Shown here: one piece after another, positions 53,690 through 63,136 of the stretch
How the letters are laid out: each line of letters starts with the position of its first letter
Position numbering within the stretch: position 1 is the first letter of the stretch
From: Agarophyton chilense
Taxonomy: Eukaryota > Rhodophyta > Florideophyceae > Gracilariales > Gracilariaceae
Assembly (NCBI GenBank): GCA_030374765.1
Contig: JARGXX010000001.1
Coordinates: 1,984,001 to 2,048,000 of the forward strand
Direction: 5' to 3'
Length of the DNA stretch: 64,000 bases
The notes under the pieces: generated by a model
The model's input: the letters and a program-made list of their open reading frames with translations, nothing else
What the model was told of the DNA's origin: nothing
Databases searched by the model: none
Position numbers and translations under genes: made by a program

Positions 53690-55063
53690 ATGGTGACTCA
53701 TTCTCCATGTTTCTGCACCCCAATTCTCCTTCCCCTCAGCAGCAGAGCTCGGAATCGCTCACCGCGCGGCAGGAATCAGTGTATTTCTCAAATCAGTCGT
53801 ACAAACCCCAGAGCGACTCTTGCAACACCAACGACTCTTGTGGACCCTTCTATCTTCCCCATTCTCTCTGAAATTGTCAACGACAAGCCTTTGGTGTATC
53901 TCGACTCCGCTGCAACCTCACAGAAACCACGAGAAGTTATTGACACAATTCTTTCCTACTACGCTGCTTCTAACTCGAACGTACACCGAGGAGCTCATGC
54001 TCTCGCCACACGTGCTACAGACGCATACGAACGAACACGCGATCTCATTGCCAAATTCATCAACGCTCCCACTCGGGATGAAATTGTTTACACTAGAAAT
54101 GCGACTGAGGCAATTAATCTTGTTGCCAATACATGGGGCTCGCAAAACATTTCCCGAGATGATACTATCATTGTGTCTGTCATGGAACATCATGCGAATC
54201 TCGTTCCTTGGCAAATGCTTGCGAGTCGCACTGGAGCAAATGTGGTTGCAGTGCCGCTCACTCCACAACAGACGTACGATATCGCTGCGTACAGACAACT
54301 AATGGCAACTCACAACGTCAAACTTGTTGCATGTTCACATGTATCCAATGTGCTGGGTTGCATAAACCCCGTCGAAGAAATCGTTTTGGAAGCCCGAAAG
54401 TACAATGCAGCCGTGCTCCTGGATGCCTGTCAGTCAGTTCCCAACATGCCGGTCGACGTACAACAGTTGGACGTCGATTTTCTCGTGGCGTCCGCTCACA
54501 AAATGTGTGGTCCGACTGGAGTTGGATTTCTTTACGGAAAGAAGAGCATTTTGGATGCGATGCCCCCGTTCTTGGGCGGGGGTGAAATGATTGCAGATGT
54601 GTTTATTGATCATAGCACCTATGCGGAACCGCCACACAAGTTTGAGGCAGGCACGCCTGCCATCGGTGAAGTTGTGGGCTTTGCAACCGCTATAGAATTC
54701 CTGGAGTCGATTGGGATGGAAAAGATCCACCAGTTTGAGCTGGAGATGGGTCGGTATCTCTATGAGCGATTAGCATCCTTCAAAGAGATTGAAGTGTACG
54801 GCCCACCTCCTCCAAGGGCTGCACTCTGCTCGTTCAATGTCAAAGGTGTGCACAGCGGAGATCTTGCTCTCATGCTTGACCTTGAAGGCGTTGCCGTTCG
54901 CTCTGGACATCACTGTGCACAACCACTTCATCGCGAGCTCGGCGTAAACTCTTCAGCACGGGCCAGTTTGTACATATACAATTCCATGGAGGAAGTTGAT
55001 AAACTAATTGATGCTCTGAAGGAAGCTGTTGAAATGCTTGACGGCACTCTCACTCAGAAGTGA
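53690..55063 (+). CDS. SufS: cysteine desulfurase SufS, plastid-type, with presequence
   Basis: 457 residues from the ATG at 53690; upstream in-frame codons lack ATG. The enzyme takes sulfur from cysteine (giving alanine) as a persulfide for iron-sulfur assembly by the SUF system. Residues 1 to about 50 are Ser/Arg/Pro-rich with few acids (ILLPLSSRARNRSPRGRNQC), as in a plastid transit peptide, with a phenylalanine near the N-terminus as often in red algae. The mature part starts near YLDSAATSQKP. The PLP lysine is K271 in VASAHKMCGPTG. The catalytic cysteine is C409 in RSGHHCAQPLHRE, in the short-loop context of SufS/CsdA-type (group II) enzymes. Other blocks are VHRGAHALA, MEHHANLVPWQ, LLDACQSVPNM and FEAGTPAIGE. 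It converges with IRE1, 178 bp apart. Length and motifs are complete. Confidence 0.93.
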   Translation: MVTHSPCFCTPILLPLSSRARNRSPRGRNQCISQISRTNPRATLATPTTLVDPSIFPILSEIVNDKPLVYLDSAATSQKPREVIDTILSYYAASNSNVHRGAHALATRATDAYERTRDLIAKFINAPTRDEIVYTRNATEAINLVANTWGSQNISRDDTIIVSVMEHHANLVPWQMLASRTGANVVAVPLTPQQTYDIAAYRQLMATHNVKLVACSHVSNVLGCINPVEEIVLEARKYNAAVLLDACQSVPNMPVDVQQLDVDFLVASAHKMCGPTGVGFLYGKKSILDAMPPFLGGGEMIADVFIDHSTYAEPPHKFEAGTPAIGEVVGFATAIEFLESIGMEKIHQFELEMGRYLYERLASFKEIEVYGPPPPRAALCSFNVKGVHSGDLALMLDLEGVAVRSGHHCAQPLHRELGVNSSARASLYIYNSMEEVDKLIDALKEAVEMLDGTLTQK

Positions 55064-55241
55064 AATTCATTCGGCGGGGCTTAGACGTTTAGACGTTCTA
55101 CGCCCTCACGTGGATTCAGTCTCCAACGCAGGCGCGATTGGTGAGTGTGGAAGCTGTCCCTTAGGAGAGAACTGGTTCCAGTCAGGAAATTGACGAAATT
55201 TACGTGTGAAGACAATAAGCAGGGCAATCTTCGAGTTTATC

Positions 55242-58200
55242 TTATCGATTCACTCGTCTGAGTGAACTGAAATCTACTACGCGTTCTTCCCCAGAGAATT
55301 GGGATACGGTTGCCGCACGACCTGTAGACCTTCGCCCTTGGTTAGGATTATTGTATGTTGGATGTTGGTTTCCATGAGTTGCTACATTGGCACCAAATCC
55401 ATGGGGTCGTCCTGGGGAAGTAGAATACGCTGGGACCCTGGGTCCGAACGTTGACCCGTACTGACTGCTCCGTCTTGGCATAACCCGCTGAAATCCTGGG
55501 GGAGTAAGTTCGTCCGGAACACTTTCGACATCTTCGGAGTCAATCGGATACTCTCGAATAGGAAGATTCCTCAATATTCGTCGTATCCGTTCATGAGACG
55601 ATGTGGAAAATATGTCCGCTATGACGGCACGCTGTTTCACGCCTGGAGGCATGTCCTGCTCTTGTTGTTGCAGTGCAAGGAGCTCATGCCGGTGATATGT
55701 TCTTCTATTTATGGGTACTGTTACAACAACCTCTTCCTCGGATCCTTGTGTGGGCTCAGCGCGCGCGTTAGGGGTTTCAAGGAGGTCTTCAACGCCGACA
55801 TCGATGCTTTCAGGTTTTGGGTGATTCACTGGCTCACTTAGTCGGTCCCGTTTCTTCTTCACCCAAGGATGCAATTCCAGTCTTTTCCTAAATGATGGGG
55901 GTACTTGAATACCATATCTCGAAAAGTGTGGTTGATCTACAAGCGCTGGATTTTCAAGCGTGTATCGATATATACAAAGAAGCAAGTGTGGAACTCGGGA
56001 CGTAAAGTAAGTCAAGAAGTTTCGATCATTTGAATCGGACTCTTCCTCCCATTTCCCGTTTCTTGCTTTATCGAGCGAATGAGAGGAAAGATTTGAATCT
56101 TCGGGAAGACGCCCGAGCTTGTTCCGTATGGTTGATGAGAGCTCAGAATAATGGTTTCGCTTATTACGAATAATACGCAGTAAAGCTGATGTGGTTGTCT
56201 CATACTGCCTCCCAAGATCCATGAGAAGATCCATGTCCATGTACACGCGCCAGTCGCTACAATGCTCCATCGCGTATGGGTATCGGTCGAGGTTTTCTGT
56301 ATATCGTACGGGGTTATGGCGCAAATCGTAGAGTCTATCTGAGATATCCACCAAAAACGACAGCTTTGTTGCATCTGTCCAAAAGAAGGGGTGACTGAGC
56401 GCCTCTGCTGCAGAGGGGCGGTTGGATGCGATGGGATCTATCATTCGCTTCACAATGTCTGTCGCTTCTGGTAGTCTCAACGCCTCTAATGCTTCCAGAC
56501 ACGGCTTACCGGCGGCAATGTTCCCATCTCGACCAAAGACAGGATTCCCGAATGGATGCTCGCCACCAGTTAGAACAAAACTAACGACACATCCAGCTGC
56601 GAAGATGTCAACAGCTTTGGTTTGGCGGCCGCCATCGAGGACTTCAGGAGCTCGCCAACCCGTTGTACCGACTCCTCCGGCCGCGTTCGTGACGGCTGTG
56701 TAACTTGATCGATTGGCTGCCAGCCGCAGAGCTAAGCCCACATCTGCGAGCTTTATGTCCCCAACACCTGCCACACAACGGGTGATCAAGACGTTCTGCG
56801 GCTTAACGTCTCTGTGAACCACTCCAACTCCATGGAGATCAGCCAGACCTTGCAATAGTTGTCTTAGTGATTTACTTGTATAAGATGGCGGTGGTCCTCC
56901 TGAATACGTAGGTGGTGGAACTGGAGGTAAAGCATTTGTCACGCGCTCAGCCAGAGTTCCATCGCACAATTCGAGCGCCAGATAAATGAAGTCAGAGTCT
57001 TCTTCCATGGCAAAATACCGAACAACATGAGGAGAAGCTTCATCAAGCTCAACGAGCAATGATATTTCTTTCCTGGCAGATTCAAAGAACTGCCGTAAGA
57101 GACGTTTCACGGCAACTTTGCGATCTCCGGGTTTCATCTTTCCTTCGTACACGATCGTACCGTGTGAACCATAGCCCAGAACTTTTGATGACACCATCAG
57201 CGAACCGACAGTCATCCATCCAGAATCAGAACGATTGGAAAAGTAGCCTGTGGGGCTGCCAGTACTGCCATTAGAAATTTCTACCATCCCGTTTGCGTTC
57301 CTTGTTTCGTTAGAAGAGCTGCCAATGGAATTACCCGGGGTTTCGGTTTTCTTGAACAGCATTGCCTCGGCAATTGGCATTTGCTCACCATCAGAACTTT
57401 CGATCTGAGAGCTTCGAGCATCTTGAGTCATGTTTTCCACTTCGAAGGTTGAACGTCTCCGTCGCGCCACACGATGGTCACTAGAAAACCTCTCTCTACG
57501 CGAAGAACGTCGAGGGCGGCTACCAGCAAAATAACCGACGTAACCCACAACTATCAGAGCAATTAGCGCTAGACCAGCATCACGAGACTTCAATACAATC
57601 TGAACATCATCTTCAGTCTTGTTTGGCGGAGGTCGACTATTCAGGATAGGGAGATGGTCTATACCAAGAATACGATAAGTACGCGACAAAGCTTCGTTAG
57701 CATTCAAGTTCGGGACTTTATACTTTCGTAAGTTATGACGGTAACCTTTGGTCCGGTCAGAAGAAACGTTTTCTTCTTGGTTATCGTCATCGGGCATGTC
57801 AAGCATGGCGTATTCCTGAGAGCCGTACCTTCCTACGAGAACATTTGCCGAAGACGAAGGAGCAAGAGAAGCAGGAGACGCAGACGATTGGTCCTGACCA
57901 GAGGGCAGAGTCCCGCCTTCCGGTTTACCGTTTCCGAGAGCGTCGACATCTCCGCTGCGCGCAATGCTGACTCCAGCAAGACCATGCATTTCAACCACTG
58001 CATTAGAAAGAGCCCTGGTCCATAATACGTCTCCAGTGCGAACATCCCGCACTGTTATACGGCCGCGCGCTTCCGAAACGGAGGCGACGAACGAATCTGG
58101 CTGTATTGGGGTGTTGGGGCAGCGATCATGGTCCAGAAAAGAAGGCTCGGTGTGAACCAGCGTAGCGTTTGCAAGCTCTCGACCAGTGGCGGATTCCACT

Positions 58201-58790
58201 ATTCGAACACCCACAGAGGTACGTGAAACGATGATTATATTGTCGGAGAGCGCGGGTAAAACAGGTGTATCTTTGTTGTCGAAAGAAAGCCGATGAACGA
58301 TTCGTCCTGTGCGAAGGTCAATGTAGATGGCACTTGTCTGTTCAGATTTGAGAATGAGGGCATCCGATTGTTCTCTAGCACGATAAGGCGGCAGTAGTCC
58401 CGCTACGGCGGCGCGGTGAATGAACTTGCTATCTACGAGTTCAAGTTCGTCCGTGGTTGCATTGACGCGATAGATGTGACCTTCAAGAGACGGGATGTAC
58501 ACTGGCATTCCTGGCGTGGTCCAACTGGTGACTGCCGGCAACTTATTGCTATGCGTAAACACTGAATCTCCGGTACGCGCGTCGAAAAAGGACACAGTTC
58601 CATCAATCGTGGAGACTATCAACAACGGAGGGCGTACCGCAGAGGTCTGCAATGCGGCAGAGTTGGCATCAGACGTTGGAGGTGGTGAGAACGTTTGCGC
58701 GTGCGCACACGGTAAGATGCTGTCGATGAGATGAAGGGCATAGAGAACCAAGAAAAGCTTCAGTAGCTGCAGTTTAAGGCGCCACTGCAT
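55242..58790 (-). CDS. IRE1: IRE1-like ER stress sensor: kinase and RNase
   Basis: 1182 residues from the ATG at 58790, chosen because it gives a signal peptide (LKLFLVLYALHLIDSILPCA). The luminal sensor (about 30-400) has PQQ-like strands such as STIDGTVSFFDARTGDSVFT. The membrane segment is at 404-423 (AGLALIALIVVGYVGYFAG), followed by a basic stretch. The kinase (about 535-805) has GYGSHGTIVY, VAVKRLL (K562), HRDVKPQNVL and GWRAPEVL. The metal-binding motif is DVG (683-685) instead of DFG. The RNase (KEN) domain (about 805-960) keeps Y863, R875, N876 and H880 (RQYETT, IIRNKRNHYSEL), the catalytic set of the family, and holds an extra acidic insert of about 28 residues (SNLSSHSLDKARNGKWEEES). 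A 220-residue basic/Ser-rich tail follows, unusual for IRE1. Family role: sensing misfolded protein in the ER and splicing a transcription-factor mRNA. No intron is seen. Confidence 0.92.
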   Translation of the reverse strand: MQWRLKLQLLKLFLVLYALHLIDSILPCAHAQTFSPPPTSDANSAALQTSAVRPPLLIVSTIDGTVSFFDARTGDSVFTHSNKLPAVTSWTTPGMPVYIPSLEGHIYRVNATTDELELVDSKFIHRAAVAGLLPPYRAREQSDALILKSEQTSAIYIDLRTGRIVHRLSFDNKDTPVLPALSDNIIIVSRTSVGVRIVESATGRELANATLVHTEPSFLDHDRCPNTPIQPDSFVASVSEARGRITVRDVRTGDVLWTRALSNAVVEMHGLAGVSIARSGDVDALGNGKPEGGTLPSGQDQSSASPASLAPSSSANVLVGRYGSQEYAMLDMPDDDNQEENVSSDRTKGYRHNLRKYKVPNLNANEALSRTYRILGIDHLPILNSRPPPNKTEDDVQIVLKSRDAGLALIALIVVGYVGYFAGSRPRRSSRRERFSSDHRVARRRRSTFEVENMTQDARSSQIESSDGEQMPIAEAMLFKKTETPGNSIGSSSNETRNANGMVEISNGSTGSPTGYFSNRSDSGWMTVGSLMVSSKVLGYGSHGTIVYEGKMKPGDRKVAVKRLLRQFFESARKEISLLVELDEASPHVVRYFAMEEDSDFIYLALELCDGTLAERVTNALPPVPPPTYSGGPPPSYTSKSLRQLLQGLADLHGVGVVHRDVKPQNVLITRCVAGVGDIKLADVGLALRLAANRSSYTAVTNAAGGVGTTGWRAPEVLDGGRQTKAVDIFAAGCVVSFVLTGGEHPFGNPVFGRDGNIAAGKPCLEALEALRLPEATDIVKRMIDPIASNRPSAAEALSHPFFWTDATKLSFLVDISDRLYDLRHNPVRYTENLDRYPYAMEHCSDWRVYMDMDLLMDLGRQYETTTSALLRIIRNKRNHYSELSSTIRNKLGRLPEDSNLSSHSLDKARNGKWEEESDSNDRNFLTYFTSRVPHLLLCIYRYTLENPALVDQPHFSRYGIQVPPSFRKRLELHPWVKKKRDRLSEPVNHPKPESIDVGVEDLLETPNARAEPTQGSEEEVVVTVPINRRTYHRHELLALQQQEQDMPPGVKQRAVIADIFSTSSHERIRRILRNLPIREYPIDSEDVESVPDELTPPGFQRVMPRRSSQYGSTFGPRVPAYSTSPGRPHGFGANVATHGNQHPTYNNPNQGRRSTGRAATVSQFSGEERVVDFSSLRRVNR

Positions 58791-59849
58791 GATAATGGGA
58801 TACAAAGGGATAAGACAAAGGGCTCTAACACGGCAAACGAAAGTAAAAAGCTCAGGGTTGAAACGTGGGGAGCTGGAGAAAAGCGACTGCAACTTGGTCG
58901 CAGCATGTACCAAGGATCATGCAGACGCGGGAAATCGATAGAGGACGGTGATGGAAAGCTGAATGTGACTCGGGAGGGCGCCGACGACTCAAAGCGCATA
59001 CATATGTATACATTCACACTTGCGAGAGAGGCGGCGGAGTGGCCTCTGCGTCAGGTCACTCTGGTCAACAGTTCACGGCTGCACGACACGCTCAACGCGG
59101 TCTACGAGTTGGCCTGGCGCACTGCACCACGTGTGCGGGCAATACGTGTGTTTCGCTGCCCCGTTTTGGGTGCTGCCTGCAAAATGATTGCTTTTCGTCA
59201 GGCTCTGGTGATCCGAGCGGTGTGCAGCCCTCCATTCGGAGCAGGTAGATAGTGCGGATACCATTCCAGAGGGAAGAGCGATTGCCTCCATTGCCACTTC
59301 CGTCTCCCTCTGCCCTCGTACACTATCAATCTAGAAAAGAAGCAGCCTTGGCGCTCTTCTGCTGACACATTTGACGCTGGCACGCCATGGCGCTCATCAC
59401 CGACAGACGTCTGACTCCTTTCCCCGTCATGCACCAACGGAGAGTGCCATCGGCACATTCTATTGCTTCTCTCCATGATGATTGGCTGAAATGAATTACA
59501 AAGATTTACAGTTTCTTTATGAATGGGTGCTTGGAAGCTCGTTCTGGTAGGCTGACACACACTCGCGTGACTTGCCCACAATCCTTCCATATCGTAAACA
59601 TGACCAACATGTCTTGGCGGCAGCTTGAGACAAAAACGGTCGCTGACCTGCGCCAACAACACGTAAGGCCTGCGCTTCAAAAAATGTTCATATTATAATA
59701 TATTACCGACATGGCCTTTTCCTTTTTATAGTTGCCACGTCGCCTCCATCGCGCCGTTATCATTCGTCATCTTTGTGCTCTTCTTCGACGCCACTTTACC
59801 CTTCTCTCTTCCCCTCATCCTTCAGCTCATTTTGATCACAACTCAAGCC
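58791..59849. promoter_or_regulatory. 1.06 kb divergent region between IRE1 and the ELM2-SANT gene
   Basis: The region holds both 5' sides. An open stretch on the minus strand (59680-59198) has no motif and no neighbour in frame, so I treat it as chance. No TATA-like element could be assigned with confidence, although ATTATAATATATTA occurs at about 59691-59704, about 150 bp upstream of the ELM2-SANT start. Confidence 0.45.
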
Positions 59850-61080
59850 ATGAGCAGCGGCAGGGTGGAAAATCTCTCATGGGCTCGCCTTCTTCCGCGC
59901 CCCGAGGTGCCGCCTGCTGTTCTTGATTCCATCCCCTCACAGGATATCAAGGCTTTTGTTCATCTCGTCGCCACAAGTTCTTTCACCATCCACGGAGCCA
60001 GTCTCATGCGTCAGAAACTTCGCTCTCTTCAAAACTGGCGCGTTGAAACGCGCTCTTTAGAACCCAAGTTGTACGTGCTCGCATTTCACGTTTTGCACTT
60101 GTTTTTCCTATGTATCCCTTCTTTCGTGTACTTACTTAGCCTGTATTTGAGGCCCTTATCACAGAGCCGCTGTCGAAAAATCCAAAGGTAAAAGAGTCCG
60201 AGAAATCCCTGACTATCAACCCCCACCTGACTTCGAACCAGAGGACTATTTAGACGAAGAAGCACCCCGTCGAAAGCAACGCCGCGCCACATCACGTCCA
60301 TCTATTTCGATTCCCGCACCGCCCTCCCCGTTGCAAAGCGAACCGCAAGGCGCCACAGTTCACGTGGGTGAAGACTATCAAGCAGATGTCCCGGAAAACC
60401 CGCTCTCGGAACAGCAACGCAAAGAGAACCCGCCAATCGTCACATCCAAGCTCGTATTTTCCGTACGTGCATGTGGCGGAAACTCTGTGATTAACAGATT
60501 TTTGTCTCACGAAAATACAAGATCTCGTGAACAGCGTGGTTTCGATCTGGCCCCATTTCAACTGGAAGTGGTTTTGGAACAGCTTACCGCCAGTAAGGGA
60601 AACGAAATTCAGGCTGTACAAAGGATTAAACAACGTTTACCGGAAGGGCCATATTTTCCTGGTCTGAGGCGTCCATTCGATTACGAGGAGCTTTGTTCGT
60701 TTGTGCGAGCACTTGAGGAGCGTGGAAAGAACTTTGAGAATATTTCTCGTTTTTTGCTTCGGGAACGCTCTACTTCCGAACTGATATGGATGTACTATGC
60801 GAGGCATAAGCAACTTCGGATGCAAAGCTTCTCTCGTCTTCGGGAAGAACAATTCAAAGACAATGGTACAAATATGCTGAAGAGTATCCCAATATCAAAC
60901 GAACGCGTAATAAATGCAGTTCGTTGTCACGCAATATCTGCTGGTGATGGATTTCCGTTGGAATATCGGGTGCATAAGGCTCTTTCTACCTATCGTCAGT
61001 GCGTGGCTGAGCGTGAACTGAGGAGGAGAAATGACGAAGCTTTGCGAAGGCCCACTCGTCTGCGCAATCGAGATGAGTGA
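59850..61080 (+). CDS. ELM2-SANT domain protein (chromatin corepressor type), one intron
   Basis: Two exons: 59850-60070 and 60165-61080, joining in frame to give 378 residues. The intron, 94 bp, starts GTACGTG and ends TTATCACAG. The ELM2 domain begins at about residue 138 with VHVGEDYQADVPENP, matching the family start (VG-x-x-YQA-x-P). A long insert follows, and ELM2 may end near FFPGL-type sequence (PEGPYFPGL). The SANT domain is at about 244-292: FDYEELCSFVRALEERGKNF, then ENISRFLLRERSTSELIWMY and YARHK. This combination is found in CoREST, MTA and MIER proteins, which attach to histone deacetylases. The N-terminal 130 residues show no known domain but have an acidic DFEPEDYLDEE and a basic RRKQRR cluster. 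Which subfamily it belongs to is uncertain. Confidence 0.8.
60071..60164 (+). other. spliceosomal intron of the ELM2-SANT gene
   Basis: The 94-bp intron has GT at 60071 and AG at 60164. Without removing it the frame stops at TAA 60189-60191. With it removed, exon 1 reads through to the ELM2 frame. It is the only intron needed in the gene island. Confidence 0.75.
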
Positions 61081-61548
61081 TTGTCAGTGAGTCTTTCATG
61101 AAGTCATTGTGAAGGTTCAACGCAGCCCTGCCCTCAGATCCATCCCCTTTGCGTTTAACAATATCTGGAAGCGTGCGTGTCAGGTACATTGTACATGAGA
61201 CTATGTAACGTCTAACTCAGTGCTCATTACGTCTGCTGAATCTTGTACAGACTCAGTGTATGCTTTGTTCGAAACAGTTGATTTGGAAGATATGGAATCA
61301 GCGTGGGGAAGCAAGTGCTCGGTTATCCAATCACGTTAGGGGTCAGAAGTGTGAGGTTTGGGATAGGATTACGCATGCGGTAGTTTTCGTCTTTTTTGCA
61401 CCGTAGTTTGGTAGTTTGTTGGGGGTGTCTAGGTTTCTCACGATTTACGAAGAAGCTTTTGACACTCCGAATCGCACATTCCCGGCTATTTTTGCAGTTA
61501 GTATCAAACATGTAGTAGGTTCAGCAAATGCAATACACGGGTGGTATG
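61081..61548. other. 468 bp between convergent ELM2-SANT and TOP6A ends
   Basis: The region contains both 3' untranslated regions. Short frames only, none recognised. No repeat was seen. Confidence 0.5.
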
Positions 61549-62820
61549 CTATATCCAATCACCCTGTGCTAACTTCCGAGGAAGGTATTGCTCCGTCAGA
61601 TATTGAAATCCAAAATTGGACAAAGCCTGAATTTCAGCTTTTTCTCTATTTTTCACCATTAACTCAAGTTCCTTGTACCATTGTTCATTCTTCTTTATGA
61701 ATTCTTCTTCCAAAAGTTCTTTTCCGGTTTTGATATCGTGTTCTGTCATGGCCAATCGACATTGATCAGGAATACCATACTTATTGAGATCACTTGGTCT
61801 TATCCCAAGCCATTTAATATCCGGAGTGGTAAGATTCGCAGAATCATAACTCATATTCTTCGAACCAGACATATATACACTAAGAATCTTAAGTCCATAA
61901 GGATCAGAATCAACCAAACCTAAGATGGGAATCTTCAATGTTTCCTTCAGTTTCTTCAAAAAGAGGCGTGTGGCAACATCTGGTTGTCCTTTCGCTGTAA
62001 TTATGATACAGGCATACTTGTTGTAAAATCGATCTTCTGCCAAGCGCATAAACGCTGCATCTTTCTCAACCAAGAGAATAAATTCCGCGTCGCTTTCAAT
62101 ATCGGTAATTCTCTCGATGTATGGGGGAATGGCTTTTCCTCCCACACCCATTCTAGTACAATCTATCAAGTCACCAGCCTCACGAAATTGAACACGTCCT
62201 ATTACAATACCTTTTTCGGAAGCCACAACTGACAAACTGGTTCTTGTACATCCAAGCATACATGCCACATCATTCAGCACATCATCACTATCATTCTGTG
62301 TCTTAAACAACTTGACATCTGTGTAATATAAATCACGCTTTGTGGTATGAATTCCCTTTTGGCATAATTCCCATACAAGTCTCATGATTCTTGTTATGAT
62401 CGCGGTCTTTCTAACGCTTGAAGTACTTGCAAAAGATCTTATTGTTGTTTTATCTTTCAAAACAATCCGATCAAGTTCGGCAACATAAAGTTGATTGCTG
62501 GCTGATCTCGTTGGAAGGACGTAATTGAACCCATGACCTTCCAGTATTGACCTCGCGATACGTGCCATGGCTTCTTCTATTCGACGGCGTACATTATCCC
62601 CGGCCAGTTCGAGTACCTCTTTCAACACTCCTGTCAACTTCATGTCGGACAACGTAACCCGCGTTTGTTGTTGCTGTCGCATAGAATCTCGTAGATGTAG
62701 AACGGGCCGCATCACTTCAGTCGTGGGTGGCACATTGGAATTAGACGTTTTTCTCTTGGCGATTCTTCCCCTCGCAGTGGCGCCTTTCTTTCGGTTCGAG
62801 CCTGGCGTTGTCGGTGACAT
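61549..62820 (-). CDS. TOP6A: topoisomerase VI subunit A, plant SPO11-3 type
   Basis: 423 residues from the ATG at 62820. The protein cuts both DNA strands with a tyrosine and, with subunit B, relaxes DNA; in plants this enzyme supports endoreduplication. A basic Arg/Lys-rich start comes first. Then follow [20 protein letters not shown] and the CAP/5Y domain with the catalytic tyrosine Y166 in [12 protein letters not shown]. The Toprim domain has E252 in [19 protein letters not shown] and D304/D306 in [17 protein letters not shown]. The blocks [51 protein letters not shown] and [20 protein letters not shown] are the plant SPO11-3/TOP6A signature. They separate it from meiotic SPO11-1/2, which lack GGKAIPP and the [17 protein letters not shown] stretch. 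No intron is seen. It is divergent from SufD, 316 bp apart. Confidence 0.93.
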   Translation of the reverse strand: MSPTTPGSNRKKGATARGRIAKRKTSNSNVPPTTEVMRPVLHLRDSMRQQQQTRVTLSDMKLTGVLKEVLELAGDNVRRRIEEAMARIARSILEGHGFNYVLPTRSASNQLYVAELDRIVLKDKTTIRSFASTSSVRKTAIITRIMRLVWELCQKGIHTTKRDLYYTDVKLFKTQNDSDDVLNDVACMLGCTRTSLSVVASEKGIVIGRVQFREAGDLIDCTRMGVGGKAIPPYIERITDIESDAEFILLVEKDAAFMRLAEDRFYNKYACIIITAKGQPDVATRLFLKKLKETLKIPILGLVDSDPYGLKILSVYMSGSKNMSYDSANLTTPDIKWLGIRPSDLNKYGIPDQCRLAMTEHDIKTGKELLEEEFIKKNEQWYKELELMVKNREKAEIQALSNFGFQYLTEQYLPRKLAQGDWI

Positions 62821-63136
62821 GGTGGGTCTGAGAAACGGTTTCGGGAGAGCTACCTGCTGATCAAGAACACGAACTGCTTTCTATTCGAAGAAAGTAATTG
62901 TGTTTGAAAACTCGCGCCATTGTGAATTATCTTCCCCATCTTACAGTTACATTACAGATTTAAACGCTTGGGAACGTCCTGCAGGCCCTGGGCGTCTCCA
63001 TCACAATCTCGCGGACTTCTCCTTCAGATCACCGCTGGTCTTTACTCATCGGCCGCTGCTCTCTAGCGTTGGCATTGCAAGGAACCCTCATCTCATCAGT
63101 CCCTCTCATTCGCTTTACTATCTCCTATCCACCGCG
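62821..63136. promoter_or_regulatory. divergent intergenic region TOP6A/SufD
   Basis: 316 bp between the two ATG codons; it must serve both genes. No specific element was recognised. Confidence 0.5.

Noticed and set aside
53473-53871. 132-codon frame overlapping the start of SufS
   Set aside because: It overlaps the SufS coding frame out of phase and has no motif.
58791-58913. Longer N-terminus for IRE1
   Set aside because: The first codon would be TTG, and it would bury the signal peptide that starts at the ATG at 58790.
59198-59680. 160-codon frame between IRE1 and the ELM2-SANT gene
   Set aside because: No motif, skewed composition, and it lies in what must be the promoter region of two genes.
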